A DNA stretch of 7,160 nucleotides, from positions 1-7,160 of the forward strand of contig JAAZIG010000059.1 in NCBI GenBank assembly GCA_012510325.1, given 5' to 3'. The position numbers and the translations under genes were made by a program. The DNA comes from Bacillota bacterium. Its GTDB lineage: Bacteria > Bacillota > Dethiobacteria > DTU022. This document shows positions 1 to 6,706 of this stretch, one piece after another. The stretch's first letter is position 1; every line of letters begins with the position of its first letter. The notes under the pieces were generated by a model. That model was given only the letters and a program-made list of their open reading frames with translations, was not told the origin of the DNA and made no database searches.

Positions 1-305
1 AACCATAAGGCCGTCAATGGCAGCTTTGATGGAACTAAGACCAAAGATCATCCCTGCGGAAGAATCCGTCAACCCGCCAAGAATCTGATCCAAACCGCCG
101 ACCATCTGGCCGTCAATGGCAGTTTTAACAGAACCAAGACCAAAGATCATCCCCGCGGAAGAATCCGTCAACCCGCCAAGAATCTGATCCAAACCGCCGA
201 CCATCTGGCCGTCAATGGCAGTTTTGACAGAACCAAGACCAAAGATCATCCCCGCGGAAGAATCCGTAATTCCGCCAAGAACCTGATCCAAACCGCCGAC
301 CACAT
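1..305 (-). repeat. 99-bp tandem repeat inside the secreted protein, about three copies visible
   Basis: The plus-strand string ggccgtcaatggcag recurs at 9, 108 and 207, an exact 99-bp period equal to 33 codons, so the reading frame is kept. By eye, copies 9-107 and 108-206 differ at about 6 positions, and copies 108-206 and 207-305 at about 5. The copy nearest the protein's N-terminus has a 3-nt insertion at its edge. The array reaches base 1, so more copies probably lie outside. The high identity at DNA level suggests recent duplication or ongoing homogenisation. Confidence 0.95.
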
Positions 306-771
306 CCTGGCCGACAACCGCTTCAATCTGCTGCAGACCGGGGATAATCGTCTCCTCAAGGCCGGGAATAATTTTGCCCAGCCCGGGGCTCATCTTGTCT
401 TCGAGCCCTTCCCGGATATCTTCAATCCCGGGAACGACCTGACCGGTAATCCCGGCGATGATGGTTCCCAACCCGGGCAGGATCTCCCCGTCGATGCCGG
501 TCTTCATTGTTTGCAGATTCCCGGCTATATCATCGTCCAGAGCGCTGCCCAAGCTTTCCAGTCCGTCAACCAGCTGTTTGTTGCCATCCAAAAGTTCGCC
601 TGCCCCGCCTTGGAGCTGACCGGTGCCGTCATAGAGTTGACTCAAACCGAAGAGCACAAAACCTTTTTCTGGAGTATCATCTGCAGCGGCCCCCTCAACC
701 GCCAGCAGAACCAGGCAGAGGATCAGAGCCATAGCAGCAACCTTGCGCATGATAACCTTGTTTATTTTCAA
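1..771 (-). CDS. Secreted repeat protein with LxxG heptads and 33-residue tandem repeats (3' end outside window)
   Basis: The frame is open from TTG at 771 to the window edge (257 residues, no stop), so the C-terminus is missing. I chose TTG because GGGGGAGG lies 6 nt before it; the in-frame ATG at 750 would sit about 27 nt from that site. Residues 1-31 form a classical signal peptide: basic KINKVIMRK, a hydrophobic VAAMALILCLVLLAV core, and a likely cut after GAAA. There is no lipobox. Residues about 44-70 carry four Leu-x-x-Gly heptads (LYDG, LQGG, LLDG, LVDG), the pattern of the X-X-X-Leu-X-X-Gly heptad family that also occurs in YhgE/Pip-type proteins. Residues about 92-150 repeat a PG(L/I)xxI motif. 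From about residue 156 a 33-residue unit containing GGLDQILGG and DSSAGMIFGL repeats in tandem. The protein is probably exported; whether it is anchored depends on the missing end. Function unknown. It is separated from the operon upstream by a terminator and has its own promoter. Confidence 0.8.
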   Translation of the reverse strand, partial: MKINKVIMRKVAAMALILCLVLLAVEGAAADDTPEKGFVLFGLSQLYDGTGQLQGGAGELLDGNKQLVDGLESLGSALDDDIAGNLQTMKTGIDGEILPGLGTIIAGITGQVVPGIEDIREGLEDKMSPGLGKIIPGLEETIIPGLQQIEAVVGQDVVGGLDQVLGGITDSSAGMIFGLGSVKTAIDGQMVGGLDQILGGLTDSSAGMIFGLGSVKTAIDGQMVGGLDQILGGLTDSSAGMIFGLSSIKAAIDGLMV

Positions 772-777
772 ATATTT

Positions 778-785
778 CCTCCCCC
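778..785 (-). promoter_or_regulatory. Ribosome binding site that decides a TTG start
   Basis: The minus strand reads GGGGGAGG followed 6 nt later by TTG at 771. The first ATG in the same frame (750) has no comparable site at a normal distance. Another in-frame ATG at 840 directly abuts a GGAGG with no spacer, which is too close to work. The TTG start also gives a more basic signal-peptide N-terminus. Confidence 0.65.
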
Positions 786-886
786 TTTCACACCAAGTTG
801 AATCTTGACCACCGGAATATCCAGCCCGCGGAAATAGCATCCTCCTTCCTTTATTTACATTTTAAACAGATTACTGCACTATATTT

Positions 887-913
887 ATTCTACATTCGCC
901 AGAAATACCCTTC
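887..913 (-). promoter_or_regulatory. Putative sigma-H-type promoter of the secreted repeat gene
   Basis: The minus strand reads GAAGGGTAT (905-913), then 14 nt, then GAAT (887-890). The sigma-H consensus of Bacillus is roughly RWAGGAWWT followed by GAAT. The -35 part matches at 8 of 9 positions, the mismatch being G for A in AGGA. As I recall it, the 14-nt gap between the AGGNTNT block and GAAT equals that of the B. subtilis spoVG promoter. Transcription would start near 880 and give a leader of about 110 nt before the TTG start. The surrounding DNA is AT-rich compared with the genes. Identity is inferred from sequence only. Confidence 0.45.
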
Positions 914-963
914 CCAATGTTCCATATTGCGTGACTATTGCCCCGATTCTGTCGACACAGCTA

Positions 964-984
964 CACAAGCTGGGGAAGCTTGTG
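964..984. repeat. Perfect 8-bp inverted repeat of unknown role
   Basis: CACAAGCT and AGCTTGTG flank a 5-nt spacer. No T-run follows on either strand, so it is not an intrinsic terminator by itself. It lies between the operon terminator (1001-1026) and the putative promoter of the repeat gene. It could be a regulator site or extend the 3' structure of the operon mRNA. The rest of the 772-1088 gap holds only the terminator, the promoter and the ribosome binding site described separately. Confidence 0.4.
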
Positions 985-1000
985 GCGAGTACATCAGCAT

Positions 1001-1026
1001 AACAAAACCCCGCCCTGCGGCGGGGT
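1001..1026 (-). terminator. Rho-independent terminator closing the four-gene operon
   Basis: On the minus strand ACCCCGCC and GGCGGGGT form a perfect 8-bp GC-rich stem with a 4-nt loop (1007-1026), followed immediately by TTTTGTT. The hairpin begins 62 nt after the stop codon of the DUF6125-type gene. On the plus strand no T-run follows, so it acts in one direction only. It separates the operon from the secreted repeat gene. Confidence 0.88.
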
Positions 1027-1088
1027 CTGAACAAAGGGAACGGTCCGTCGATTTATGCTGCAGCGGTCCTTCAAAGCGGCTGCCTGCG

Positions 1089-1598
1089 TTACGACCTTAA
1101 TCTAAACTCCCAGGCACAGTAATACTCTTCCGGATGGGGGTCTGGCGGACAGGAAATACAGCAGGTCTCGATGCGAGGATCGATGGTCCGGGCGAACCCG
1201 CTGTATTCGACCAACCCCACCGGCTTACAGGGAAAGTCAGGCAGATTCTTGCGCTTGCGGGCCGACTGAACGCGGCAGTCGCTCATCCGGAAAATGAGCA
1301 GATCTTTTTCCGGTTCGAGGATCTCCTGCTTGTTGACAAAGCTGTAGAGCCTGAACCCCAGGGCCTTTTTCAAAGCGGGCAGACCGCCGCCGCTTTCGAG
1401 GCCAAGGAAGTTCATGATCCGGCGCGCTTCCAATACCGTAAATTTTTCCCACGCAGCTACGTCCAGCCTGATCGCTTCTTCCATGCCGTGGGCCTGTTCA
1501 ACCGCCTGAAACCAGAGTCCGTCATGTGCCAGCCAGCGTTTTGCAAAATCCACTAGCAGTTCGTGAAGCTGTTCTTTGGAGAGAGCAGCGCTATCCAT
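1089..1598 (-). CDS. DUF6125-type small cytoplasmic protein with conserved cysteines
   Basis: The product has 169 residues, with no signal peptide or membrane segment. ATG 1598 is chosen because AGGAGG (1606-1611) lies 7 nt before it; a TTG 21 nt further upstream would overlap that site. The N-terminal half is helical and carries the block WLAHDGLWF (22-30) and EKFTVLEARRIM (51-62). The C-terminal half carries FRMSDCRVQ (103-111), DFPCKPVG (121-128), IDPRI (139-143), CCISCPPDPHP (146-156) and YCAW (160-163). I recognise this combination as the DUF6125 family, found in anaerobic Firmicutes and deltaproteobacteria and formerly named only cytosolic protein. It may be distantly related to the family of L-2-amino-thiazoline-4-carboxylic acid hydrolase. 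Cys108, 124, 146, 147, 150 and 161 could bind a metal or serve redox chemistry; that is inference, and no biochemical function is known to me. It is the last gene of the operon, 27 nt after the glucosidase stop. Confidence 0.85.
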   Translation of the reverse strand: MDSAALSKEQLHELLVDFAKRWLAHDGLWFQAVEQAHGMEEAIRLDVAAWEKFTVLEARRIMNFLGLESGGGLPALKKALGFRLYSFVNKQEILEPEKDLLIFRMSDCRVQSARKRKNLPDFPCKPVGLVEYSGFARTIDPRIETCCISCPPDPHPEEYYCAWEFRLRS

Positions 1599-1605
1599 GG
1601 GACAA

Positions 1606-1611
1606 CCTCCT
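1606..1611 (-). promoter_or_regulatory. Ribosome binding site fixing the start of the DUF6125-type gene
   Basis: The minus strand has a full AGGAGG 7 nt before ATG 1598. The longer open frame begins at TTG 1619 but would encode this site within its first codons, so the shorter form is preferred. Confidence 0.8.
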
Positions 1612-1625
1612 AAAAACAAGATCTA

Positions 1626-3359
1626 TTATGAGCTGCGGGCCAAGAGCGCCCCCTCCTGCGAGCTCCGGACCCCCACCTCCAGAATACAGCCTTCATACCG
1701 CCCCAGGGACAGCGACCGGGCGTTCGCTTTGGCAGGACGGGGCGAATCGGTGGAGAGGAGCATCCGGGAGGGCAAATATTTTTGCGGCAGCTCCAGCTCC
1801 CGGCGGCGGGCGGAAAAATTGAGGGCGACAAGCAGCTTCTGCCCTTCCGATTCGCGCAGGTAGAGATAGCAGTCGCCGGGGACGCCTTCGACCACGCTGC
1901 GGTAGCTCCCTGTAATCAGCGCGGGCCGCTCTTTGCGCAGCCAGATCGCTTTCCGGTAAAACTGGAGCAGCGAGTGCGCACTATTTTCCTGAACGGCAAC
2001 ATTGCGCCGTTCCGACTCCGGCCCTAGAGGCAGCCAGGGCTCCCCTGCGCTAAAGCCGCCCCCGGGTTCGCCGCTCCACTGCATCGGCGTACGGCAGCCG
2101 TCCCGTCCGCGGTGAAAGGGATGCCATTTTTTGCCGACCGGATCGAGCAGCAACCTCCTGGGCAGGCGCACCTCCTTCATCCCGATCTCTTCGCCGTAAT
2201 AGATGAAGGGGGTCCCCCGCAGGGTCAGCAGCATCAGCGCCAGCAGACGGGCCCGGGCATCGGCATCCCGGCCACCGCCAAAACGGCTGATAGCACGGAC
2301 AATATCGTGATTGCTAAAGGTATACGCCGGCCAGGCTTCCTCGGGCAGCAGTCTTTCCCACCGCTCGACACAACGACGGAATGCACCCGCCTTCCAGCGG
2401 CAATGGGCCAGCTCAAAAAAGAAGTTCATATGCAGCTCATCGCTGCCCGAACCGTAATAGGAGGCGGTGATCTGCGAATTTTCGCTCACCACTTCGCCGA
2501 TACTCGTCTTCTCCGGGTACTCGTCAAGAGTCCGGCGAAACTCTTGCAAGACCAGATGGGTCTCGGGATGATGCTGGTTGAACAGTTTGACCTGAAACTC
2601 GGGCAGGCCGAAGAGATAGAACAGGGTGATCGTCAGGGGACGGTCGCCAAAGGGCATCTTCTGCTCCACCTTCGCACGGCGGTAAAAGGGCGGATTCGAA
2701 CGAAACTGCTCGTCTTTACAGTAGACATGGGGCACATCGAGACGAAAGCCGTCGGCACCCCGATCCAGCCAGAAACGAACCACATCGTCAACCGCCCGGC
2801 GCACCGCCGGATTGAACCAGTTCAGATCGGGCTGTTGCGACAGAAACGAATGCAGGTAGTACTGCTCCGTGGCCTCGTCCCAGGTCCAGGAGGGCCCAAA
2901 AAAATGGTTGCGCCAGTTATTGGGGGGACGGCGGCGCGGTCCGACCCCGTCGCGCCAGATATACCAGTCCCGCTTGGGATTATCCCTGGAGGAGCGCGAC
3001 TCCTTGAACCAGGGATGCTCGGAAGAGCTGTGATTAACCACCAGATCGAGCATCACCCGGATACCGCGGCGGTGCGCCTCCGCAACGAGGCGGTCAAAAT
3101 CAGCCAGGGTGCCGAAGCGGGGATCAATATCACAGTAATCGGCTATGTCGTAGCCGAAATCATGCTCGGGTCCTTTAAAGAAAGGGCTGAACCAGATGGC
3201 GTCGATCCCCAGGGAATCGGGGGTGCCGTCGTTGAGGTAATCGAGCTTCTCGATGATTCCGGCCAGATCACCGATGCCATCACCGTTGCTGTCCTTGAAA
3301 CTGCGGGGGTAGATTTGATAAAAGACTGCCTTTTTCCACCAGTCTGCACCGGTTAACAT
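1626..3359 (-). CDS. GH13 alpha-glucosidase (oligo-1,6-glucosidase-like), cytoplasmic
   Basis: The product has 577 residues, typical of intracellular GH13 alpha-glucosidases, which remove glucose from the non-reducing end of short alpha-glucosides. All four conserved regions are present: DLVVNH (105-110), GFRLDV with nucleophile Asp208, SIGEVV with acid/base Glu289, and FSNHD with Asp352. The loop DSNGDGIGD (23-31) matches the calcium-binding loop of this group, and QPDLNW is at 176-181. Val209 follows the nucleophile. In related enzymes Val there goes with alpha-1,6 cleavage and Thr or Ala with alpha-1,4, so isomaltose-type substrates are possible. A C-terminal beta domain follows from about residue 480. 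There is no signal peptide, so it works inside the cell on imported or stored sugar. ATG 3359 follows AGGTGA at a good distance; GTG 3368 (580 residues) is an alternative with an AGGA only about 3 nt before it. It lies 71 nt after the ABC exporter gene with no terminator between. Exact substrate unknown. Confidence 0.93.
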   Translation of the reverse strand: MLTGADWWKKAVFYQIYPRSFKDSNGDGIGDLAGIIEKLDYLNDGTPDSLGIDAIWFSPFFKGPEHDFGYDIADYCDIDPRFGTLADFDRLVAEAHRRGIRVMLDLVVNHSSSEHPWFKESRSSRDNPKRDWYIWRDGVGPRRRPPNNWRNHFFGPSWTWDEATEQYYLHSFLSQQPDLNWFNPAVRRAVDDVVRFWLDRGADGFRLDVPHVYCKDEQFRSNPPFYRRAKVEQKMPFGDRPLTITLFYLFGLPEFQVKLFNQHHPETHLVLQEFRRTLDEYPEKTSIGEVVSENSQITASYYGSGSDELHMNFFFELAHCRWKAGAFRRCVERWERLLPEEAWPAYTFSNHDIVRAISRFGGGRDADARARLLALMLLTLRGTPFIYYGEEIGMKEVRLPRRLLLDPVGKKWHPFHRGRDGCRTPMQWSGEPGGGFSAGEPWLPLGPESERRNVAVQENSAHSLLQFYRKAIWLRKERPALITGSYRSVVEGVPGDCYLYLRESEGQKLLVALNFSARRRELELPQKYLPSRMLLSTDSPRPAKANARSLSLGRYEGCILEVGVRSSQEGALLARSS

Positions 3360-3430
3360 GTTGGTCACCTGTCCTTTGGGGAGATGGTACCAACATATTT
3401 CTGTTCGCTGCCGCCATTATCCTTTATGGT

Positions 3431-5164
3431 TTATGCGATATCCGGGATGAAACCGCCAAATTGGGCCCGGTATAATCGGGCATAGTAGCCCTCCTTTTCC
3501 AGCAGAGCTTCGTGGGTGCCCTCTTCGACGATTCCGTCGTCGGTGAGAACGAGGATGCGGTGGGCCCGGCGCACTGTCGCCAGCCGGTGGGCGATCACGA
3601 GAGTGCTGCGATCCCGGGATAGCTTGTGCAGAGCCTCCTGAATCATCGCCTCGGTTTCGCTGTCCAAAGCCGAAGTGGCCTCATCGAGAATCAGGATGGG
3701 CGGATTCTTCAGAAAGATCCGGGCGATGGCGATGCGCTGCCGCTGCCCCCCCGAGAGCATCACCCCGCGTTCGCCGGCATAGGTCTCGTAGCCCTTGGGC
3801 AGCTCCATGATGAAATCATGCGCATTGGCCTGCCTTGCAGCCGCGATAACCTCTTCCGCAGTGGTATCGAGCTTGCCGTAAGCGATATTCTCCCTGATGG
3901 TCCCGGTAAAAAGAAAGACATCCTGCTGCACGATCCCGATATTCTGACGCAGCGATCTCTGGGTGAAATCCCGAATGTCGGTGCCGTCAATGAGGATCCT
4001 TCCTTCCTGGACGTCGTAAAAGCGGGGAATGAGATTGCAGATGGTCGTCTTCCCCGCTCCGGAAGGGCCGACGAGGGCCACCGTCTCGCCGGGAGCGATG
4101 CGCAGACTGATATCCTTGAAGATACTCTTGTTGCGATCGTAGCTGAAGGTAACATCATCGAAGACAATCTCACCCGCCAGACGGCCGGCGGAGCGGGCTT
4201 GTTTCCGGTCAACGATATCGGGCTCGATCTGCAGCGTCTCCACGAAGCGGTGAAAGCCGGCCATCCCCCGCTGGTAAGTCTCCACGAGAACGGAGAAGCG
4301 CCGGATGGGCTGCAAAAACATATTCACATAGAGGAGGAAGCCGACCAGCACTCCCAGAGTAATCTGGCCCCGATAGATAAAGTAGCCGCCGAAAAAGACG
4401 ACAACGAGGCTGATCAGGTTGGACAAAAGGTTGACCCCGGAGAAAAATTCTGCCATCACCCGGAAGGACTTTTGCTTGGCCTGGCGGAAATTGCGGTTGT
4501 CCCTCTCGAATTTCTCTTTTTCGTAGCGCTCATTAGTGAAAGATTTGACCACCCGCACCCCGGAGATGCTGTCTTCAACCCGGGCATTGATATCGGCGAC
4601 CTTCAGGCGAACATTGCGGAAAGTGCTCTGCATCTTCTTGTTCTTGGAGACGGCAAACCAGATCATCACCGGAATCAGCAGGAAGACCAGCAGGGTCAGC
4701 TGCCAGTTGAGCATCATCATGATGATAAAGGCGCCGATAAGTGTAACGGTGGCGATAAAAAGGTCCTCCGGCCCGTGATGGGCCAGCTCGGAGATCTCGT
4801 TGAGATCGTTTACCAGGCGCGACATGATATGGCCTGTCTTCGTTTTATCGAAGTAGCGGAAAGAAAGCTTCTGGATATGATCAAACAGATCCTGACGCAT
4901 ATCATATTCCATGCGCACCCCGAGAACATGACCCCAGTAATCGACAATGTACTGGAGCAGCGCCCGCAGCAGGTAGAGCAGCAGCAGCCCGGCACAGATC
5001 CAGATCAGCACCCTCAGATCCCGTTGGGGTAAAATCCGGTCGATGATCCACTGCACCGCAGCGGGAAAAACCAGATCCAGACTGGCCATCACAAAAGCAC
5101 AGCTGAAATCAAGGGCGAACAGCGGCAGGTGCGGCCGATAATACTTAACAAAATTTTTCAGCAA
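3431..5164 (-). CDS. ABC exporter half-transporter (fused membrane and ATPase domains)
   Basis: The product has 577 residues, the usual size of a half exporter that works as a dimer in the cytoplasmic membrane. Residues 1 to about 310 form the six-helix type-I exporter domain; clear hydrophobic segments are near 12-40, 52-75, 134-152, 154-172, 247-265 and 270-286. The ATPase domain carries Walker A GPSGAGKTT (366-374), Q-loop Gln413-Gln414, signature LSGGQ (470-474), Walker B ILILDE with catalytic Glu495, the D-loop SALD and switch His526. All catalytic residues are intact. It resembles the Bacillus YwjA/YknU and multidrug/lipid exporter group, but substrate cannot be read from sequence and I give no symbol. 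The start is TTG 5164 with AAAGGAG (5175-5181) 10 nt before it; no in-frame ATG is near. It is 44 nt after the MATE gene, suggesting co-transcription. Confidence 0.93.
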   Translation of the reverse strand: MLKNFVKYYRPHLPLFALDFSCAFVMASLDLVFPAAVQWIIDRILPQRDLRVLIWICAGLLLLYLLRALLQYIVDYWGHVLGVRMEYDMRQDLFDHIQKLSFRYFDKTKTGHIMSRLVNDLNEISELAHHGPEDLFIATVTLIGAFIIMMMLNWQLTLLVFLLIPVMIWFAVSKNKKMQSTFRNVRLKVADINARVEDSISGVRVVKSFTNERYEKEKFERDNRNFRQAKQKSFRVMAEFFSGVNLLSNLISLVVVFFGGYFIYRGQITLGVLVGFLLYVNMFLQPIRRFSVLVETYQRGMAGFHRFVETLQIEPDIVDRKQARSAGRLAGEIVFDDVTFSYDRNKSIFKDISLRIAPGETVALVGPSGAGKTTICNLIPRFYDVQEGRILIDGTDIRDFTQRSLRQNIGIVQQDVFLFTGTIRENIAYGKLDTTAEEVIAAARQANAHDFIMELPKGYETYAGERGVMLSGGQRQRIAIARIFLKNPPILILDEATSALDSETEAMIQEALHKLSRDRSTLVIAHRLATVRRAHRILVLTDDGIVEEGTHEALLEKEGYYARLYRAQFGGFIPDIA

Positions 5165-5174
5165 GATCCCACTG

Positions 5175-5181
5175 CTCCTTT
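5175..5181 (-). promoter_or_regulatory. Ribosome binding site supporting a TTG start for the ABC exporter
   Basis: AAAGGAG lies 10 nt before TTG 5164 on the minus strand. The next in-frame Met is about 26 residues inside the first membrane helix, which would destroy the exporter fold, so the TTG start is the reasonable choice. Confidence 0.6.
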
Positions 5182-5208
5182 AATGTCACGATTTATCTTT
5201 CTCCCGGG

Positions 5209-6585
5209 CTACAGCCCAGCCGAATTGAAAGAGGGCTTGTGGGCCAGACTGCTCCACTGCGTTTTCCGGTAGCGCCGTATCATGAACACCATGACGACAA
5301 AGTGCTGCAGCGCGGTAATCCACCAGATATAGGCAATGCCCAGCTCGAGCACATAGACCGCCGTATAGACCAGGGGCAGCCGCACCAAAAGGCTGCCGAT
5401 AAGCCAGGACAGGAATGGTCCCCTGGTGTCGCCCGCCCCTTTCAGCGCTCCGGCCAGAGTATATGCGATCGCGGTAAAGGGCTGCTCCACCGCAGCGATG
5501 CGCAAACAGATGATCCCCATACTGAGAACCTCCACCTCCGGCGGGTCAAAGACACGCATGATGTAATGGGGAAAGAAATAGAAACCAAGCCCCATTACAC
5601 TCATCAGGATCACAGCCATGACGGTAGCCATAACTCCGGTCTGCTCGGCCTCATCAGGTTTGCCGGCGCCAAGGCGCTGCCCCACCAGAGTCGTTGCAGC
5701 GATGGCAAAGGCATAGCCCGGCATAAACGAGAACGATTCCGCAGCGACGGTGGCCGCATTGGCGGCAAAGCTGAGCGGCCCGAGAGCGGCGATCCAGGTC
5801 ATCGAGAGCAGCCTGGCCCCGTTGTTCACCGCCTCCTCCATCCCGATGGGTGTGCTGATAGTAAGCAAACTTTTCAAGACCGGCTTCCTCAGCGGCAGAA
5901 AGCTTTTCCGGGACAAAGAGAGATCCCTGCGCCGGCGGTAGAGATAGACAACCCCGACGGCAAGCCCGAGCACCTGCGCAGTCCCGGTGGCCAGCGCCGC
6001 GCCCTTTACCCCGAGAGCCGGGAAACCCAGCTTCCCAAAGATGAGCACATAATCGAAAAAAAGATTAAATACGTTTGCCACCAAAGCGACATACATGGGG
6101 ACGCGGGTATTTCCCAGCCCGCGGATAACTCCGTTAACGATGAGGATCAACAGCATCAAAATACCGCCGCTAAAAATAGTGGTGTAAAAGTAATCCACCG
6201 TCAGCGCAGCGGTGGGCCCGTCCTTGATCGCCCAAAGACAGAACGGTCTTCCCAAAAAGCCCATGACCAGGAGCAGGACAGAAGTGATCACCAGGCCCAC
6301 CGAGAGCGCCTGCCCGGCGGTGAGTCCGGCACTTTCATGATCCTCTCCCCCGACAAAGCGGGCCACCAGCGAGTTTACCCCGATGCCAAGGGCGCCGCAG
6401 ACATGGACCAGGCTGAAGATAATCGTTGCAGCATACTCGACGGCGGAGGCTTCCCGCGCCCCCAGGCGCATGACCATAGCCACATCACAGATCCAGTACA
6501 CCGTATGCAGACACATCTCGATAACCGCCGGCCAGGCCAGGATCAAAATGCTCCGCACAGGATGATAGCGTTGTTGATTTGGCAT
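5209..6585 (-). CDS. MATE-family multidrug/cation efflux protein
   Basis: The product has 458 residues, the normal length for a 12-helix MATE antiporter that expels small, often cationic or aromatic compounds using a sodium or proton gradient. The internal duplication of the family is visible: RGLGNTRVPM (155-164) in the first half and KGAGDTRGPF (382-391) in the second. Other family marks are DVAMVMRLGA near 34-43, FDYVLIFG near 177-184 and LVGQRLGAGKPDEA at 300-313. Hydrophobic segments fill both halves, with a basic cytoplasmic link (YRRRRDLSLSRK, 216-227) between them. ATG 6585 is preceded by GAGGT with a 5-nt spacer. It is the first gene of the operon shared with an ABC exporter, an alpha-glucosidase and a DUF6125-type protein. 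The substrate and coupling ion are not evident. It belongs to the NorM/DinF-like superfamily in a broad sense. Confidence 0.93.
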   Translation of the reverse strand: MPNQQRYHPVRSILILAWPAVIEMCLHTVYWICDVAMVMRLGAREASAVEYAATIIFSLVHVCGALGIGVNSLVARFVGGEDHESAGLTAGQALSVGLVITSVLLLVMGFLGRPFCLWAIKDGPTAALTVDYFYTTIFSGGILMLLILIVNGVIRGLGNTRVPMYVALVANVFNLFFDYVLIFGKLGFPALGVKGAALATGTAQVLGLAVGVVYLYRRRRDLSLSRKSFLPLRKPVLKSLLTISTPIGMEEAVNNGARLLSMTWIAALGPLSFAANAATVAAESFSFMPGYAFAIAATTLVGQRLGAGKPDEAEQTGVMATVMAVILMSVMGLGFYFFPHYIMRVFDPPEVEVLSMGIICLRIAAVEQPFTAIAYTLAGALKGAGDTRGPFLSWLIGSLLVRLPLVYTAVYVLELGIAYIWWITALQHFVVMVFMIRRYRKTQWSSLAHKPSFNSAGL

Positions 6586-6706
6586 CTCTTACCTCGATTT
6601 ATTATGTTAATTTCCTGCACTGCGCCGATCAGGCGAGCAGAGCTATCCTGGTGCGATTCATCCCATGCTTAATAGGTTGCGTTCAATAAGAAGCAGCAAT
6701 TTTATG

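Noticed and set aside
1..305. CRISPR array as explanation for the regular repeats
   Set aside because: The whole 99-bp unit is repeated without unique spacers, and it is in frame inside a coding region.
511..1100. Plus-strand frames at 511-801 and 798-1100
   Set aside because: The first is opposite the signal-peptide and heptad region of the secreted protein. The second runs through an AT-rich promoter zone and a terminator; no family and no ribosome binding site were seen.
1134..1556. Plus-strand frame of 140 codons opposite the DUF6125-type gene
   Set aside because: The minus-strand product has family motifs and an ideal AGGAGG site; the plus-strand frame has neither.
2112..3356. Long plus-strand open frame (414 codons) opposite the alpha-glucosidase gene
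   Set aside because: It mirrors a gene with all GH13 motifs on the other strand; its translation has no recognisable domain and no suitable ribosome binding site was evident. GC-rich codon third positions produce such antisense frames.
3626..5032. Long plus-strand open frame (468 codons) opposite the ABC exporter gene
   Set aside because: The ABC exporter on the minus strand is complete with every ATPase motif. The antisense translation is rich in charged, low-information sequence and is a shadow.
5239..6672. Long plus-strand open frame (477 codons) opposite the MATE gene
   Set aside because: It is the mirror of a clear 12-helix membrane protein; the translation is strongly hydrophilic with many His, Asp and Gln residues, as expected from the complement of hydrophobic codons.
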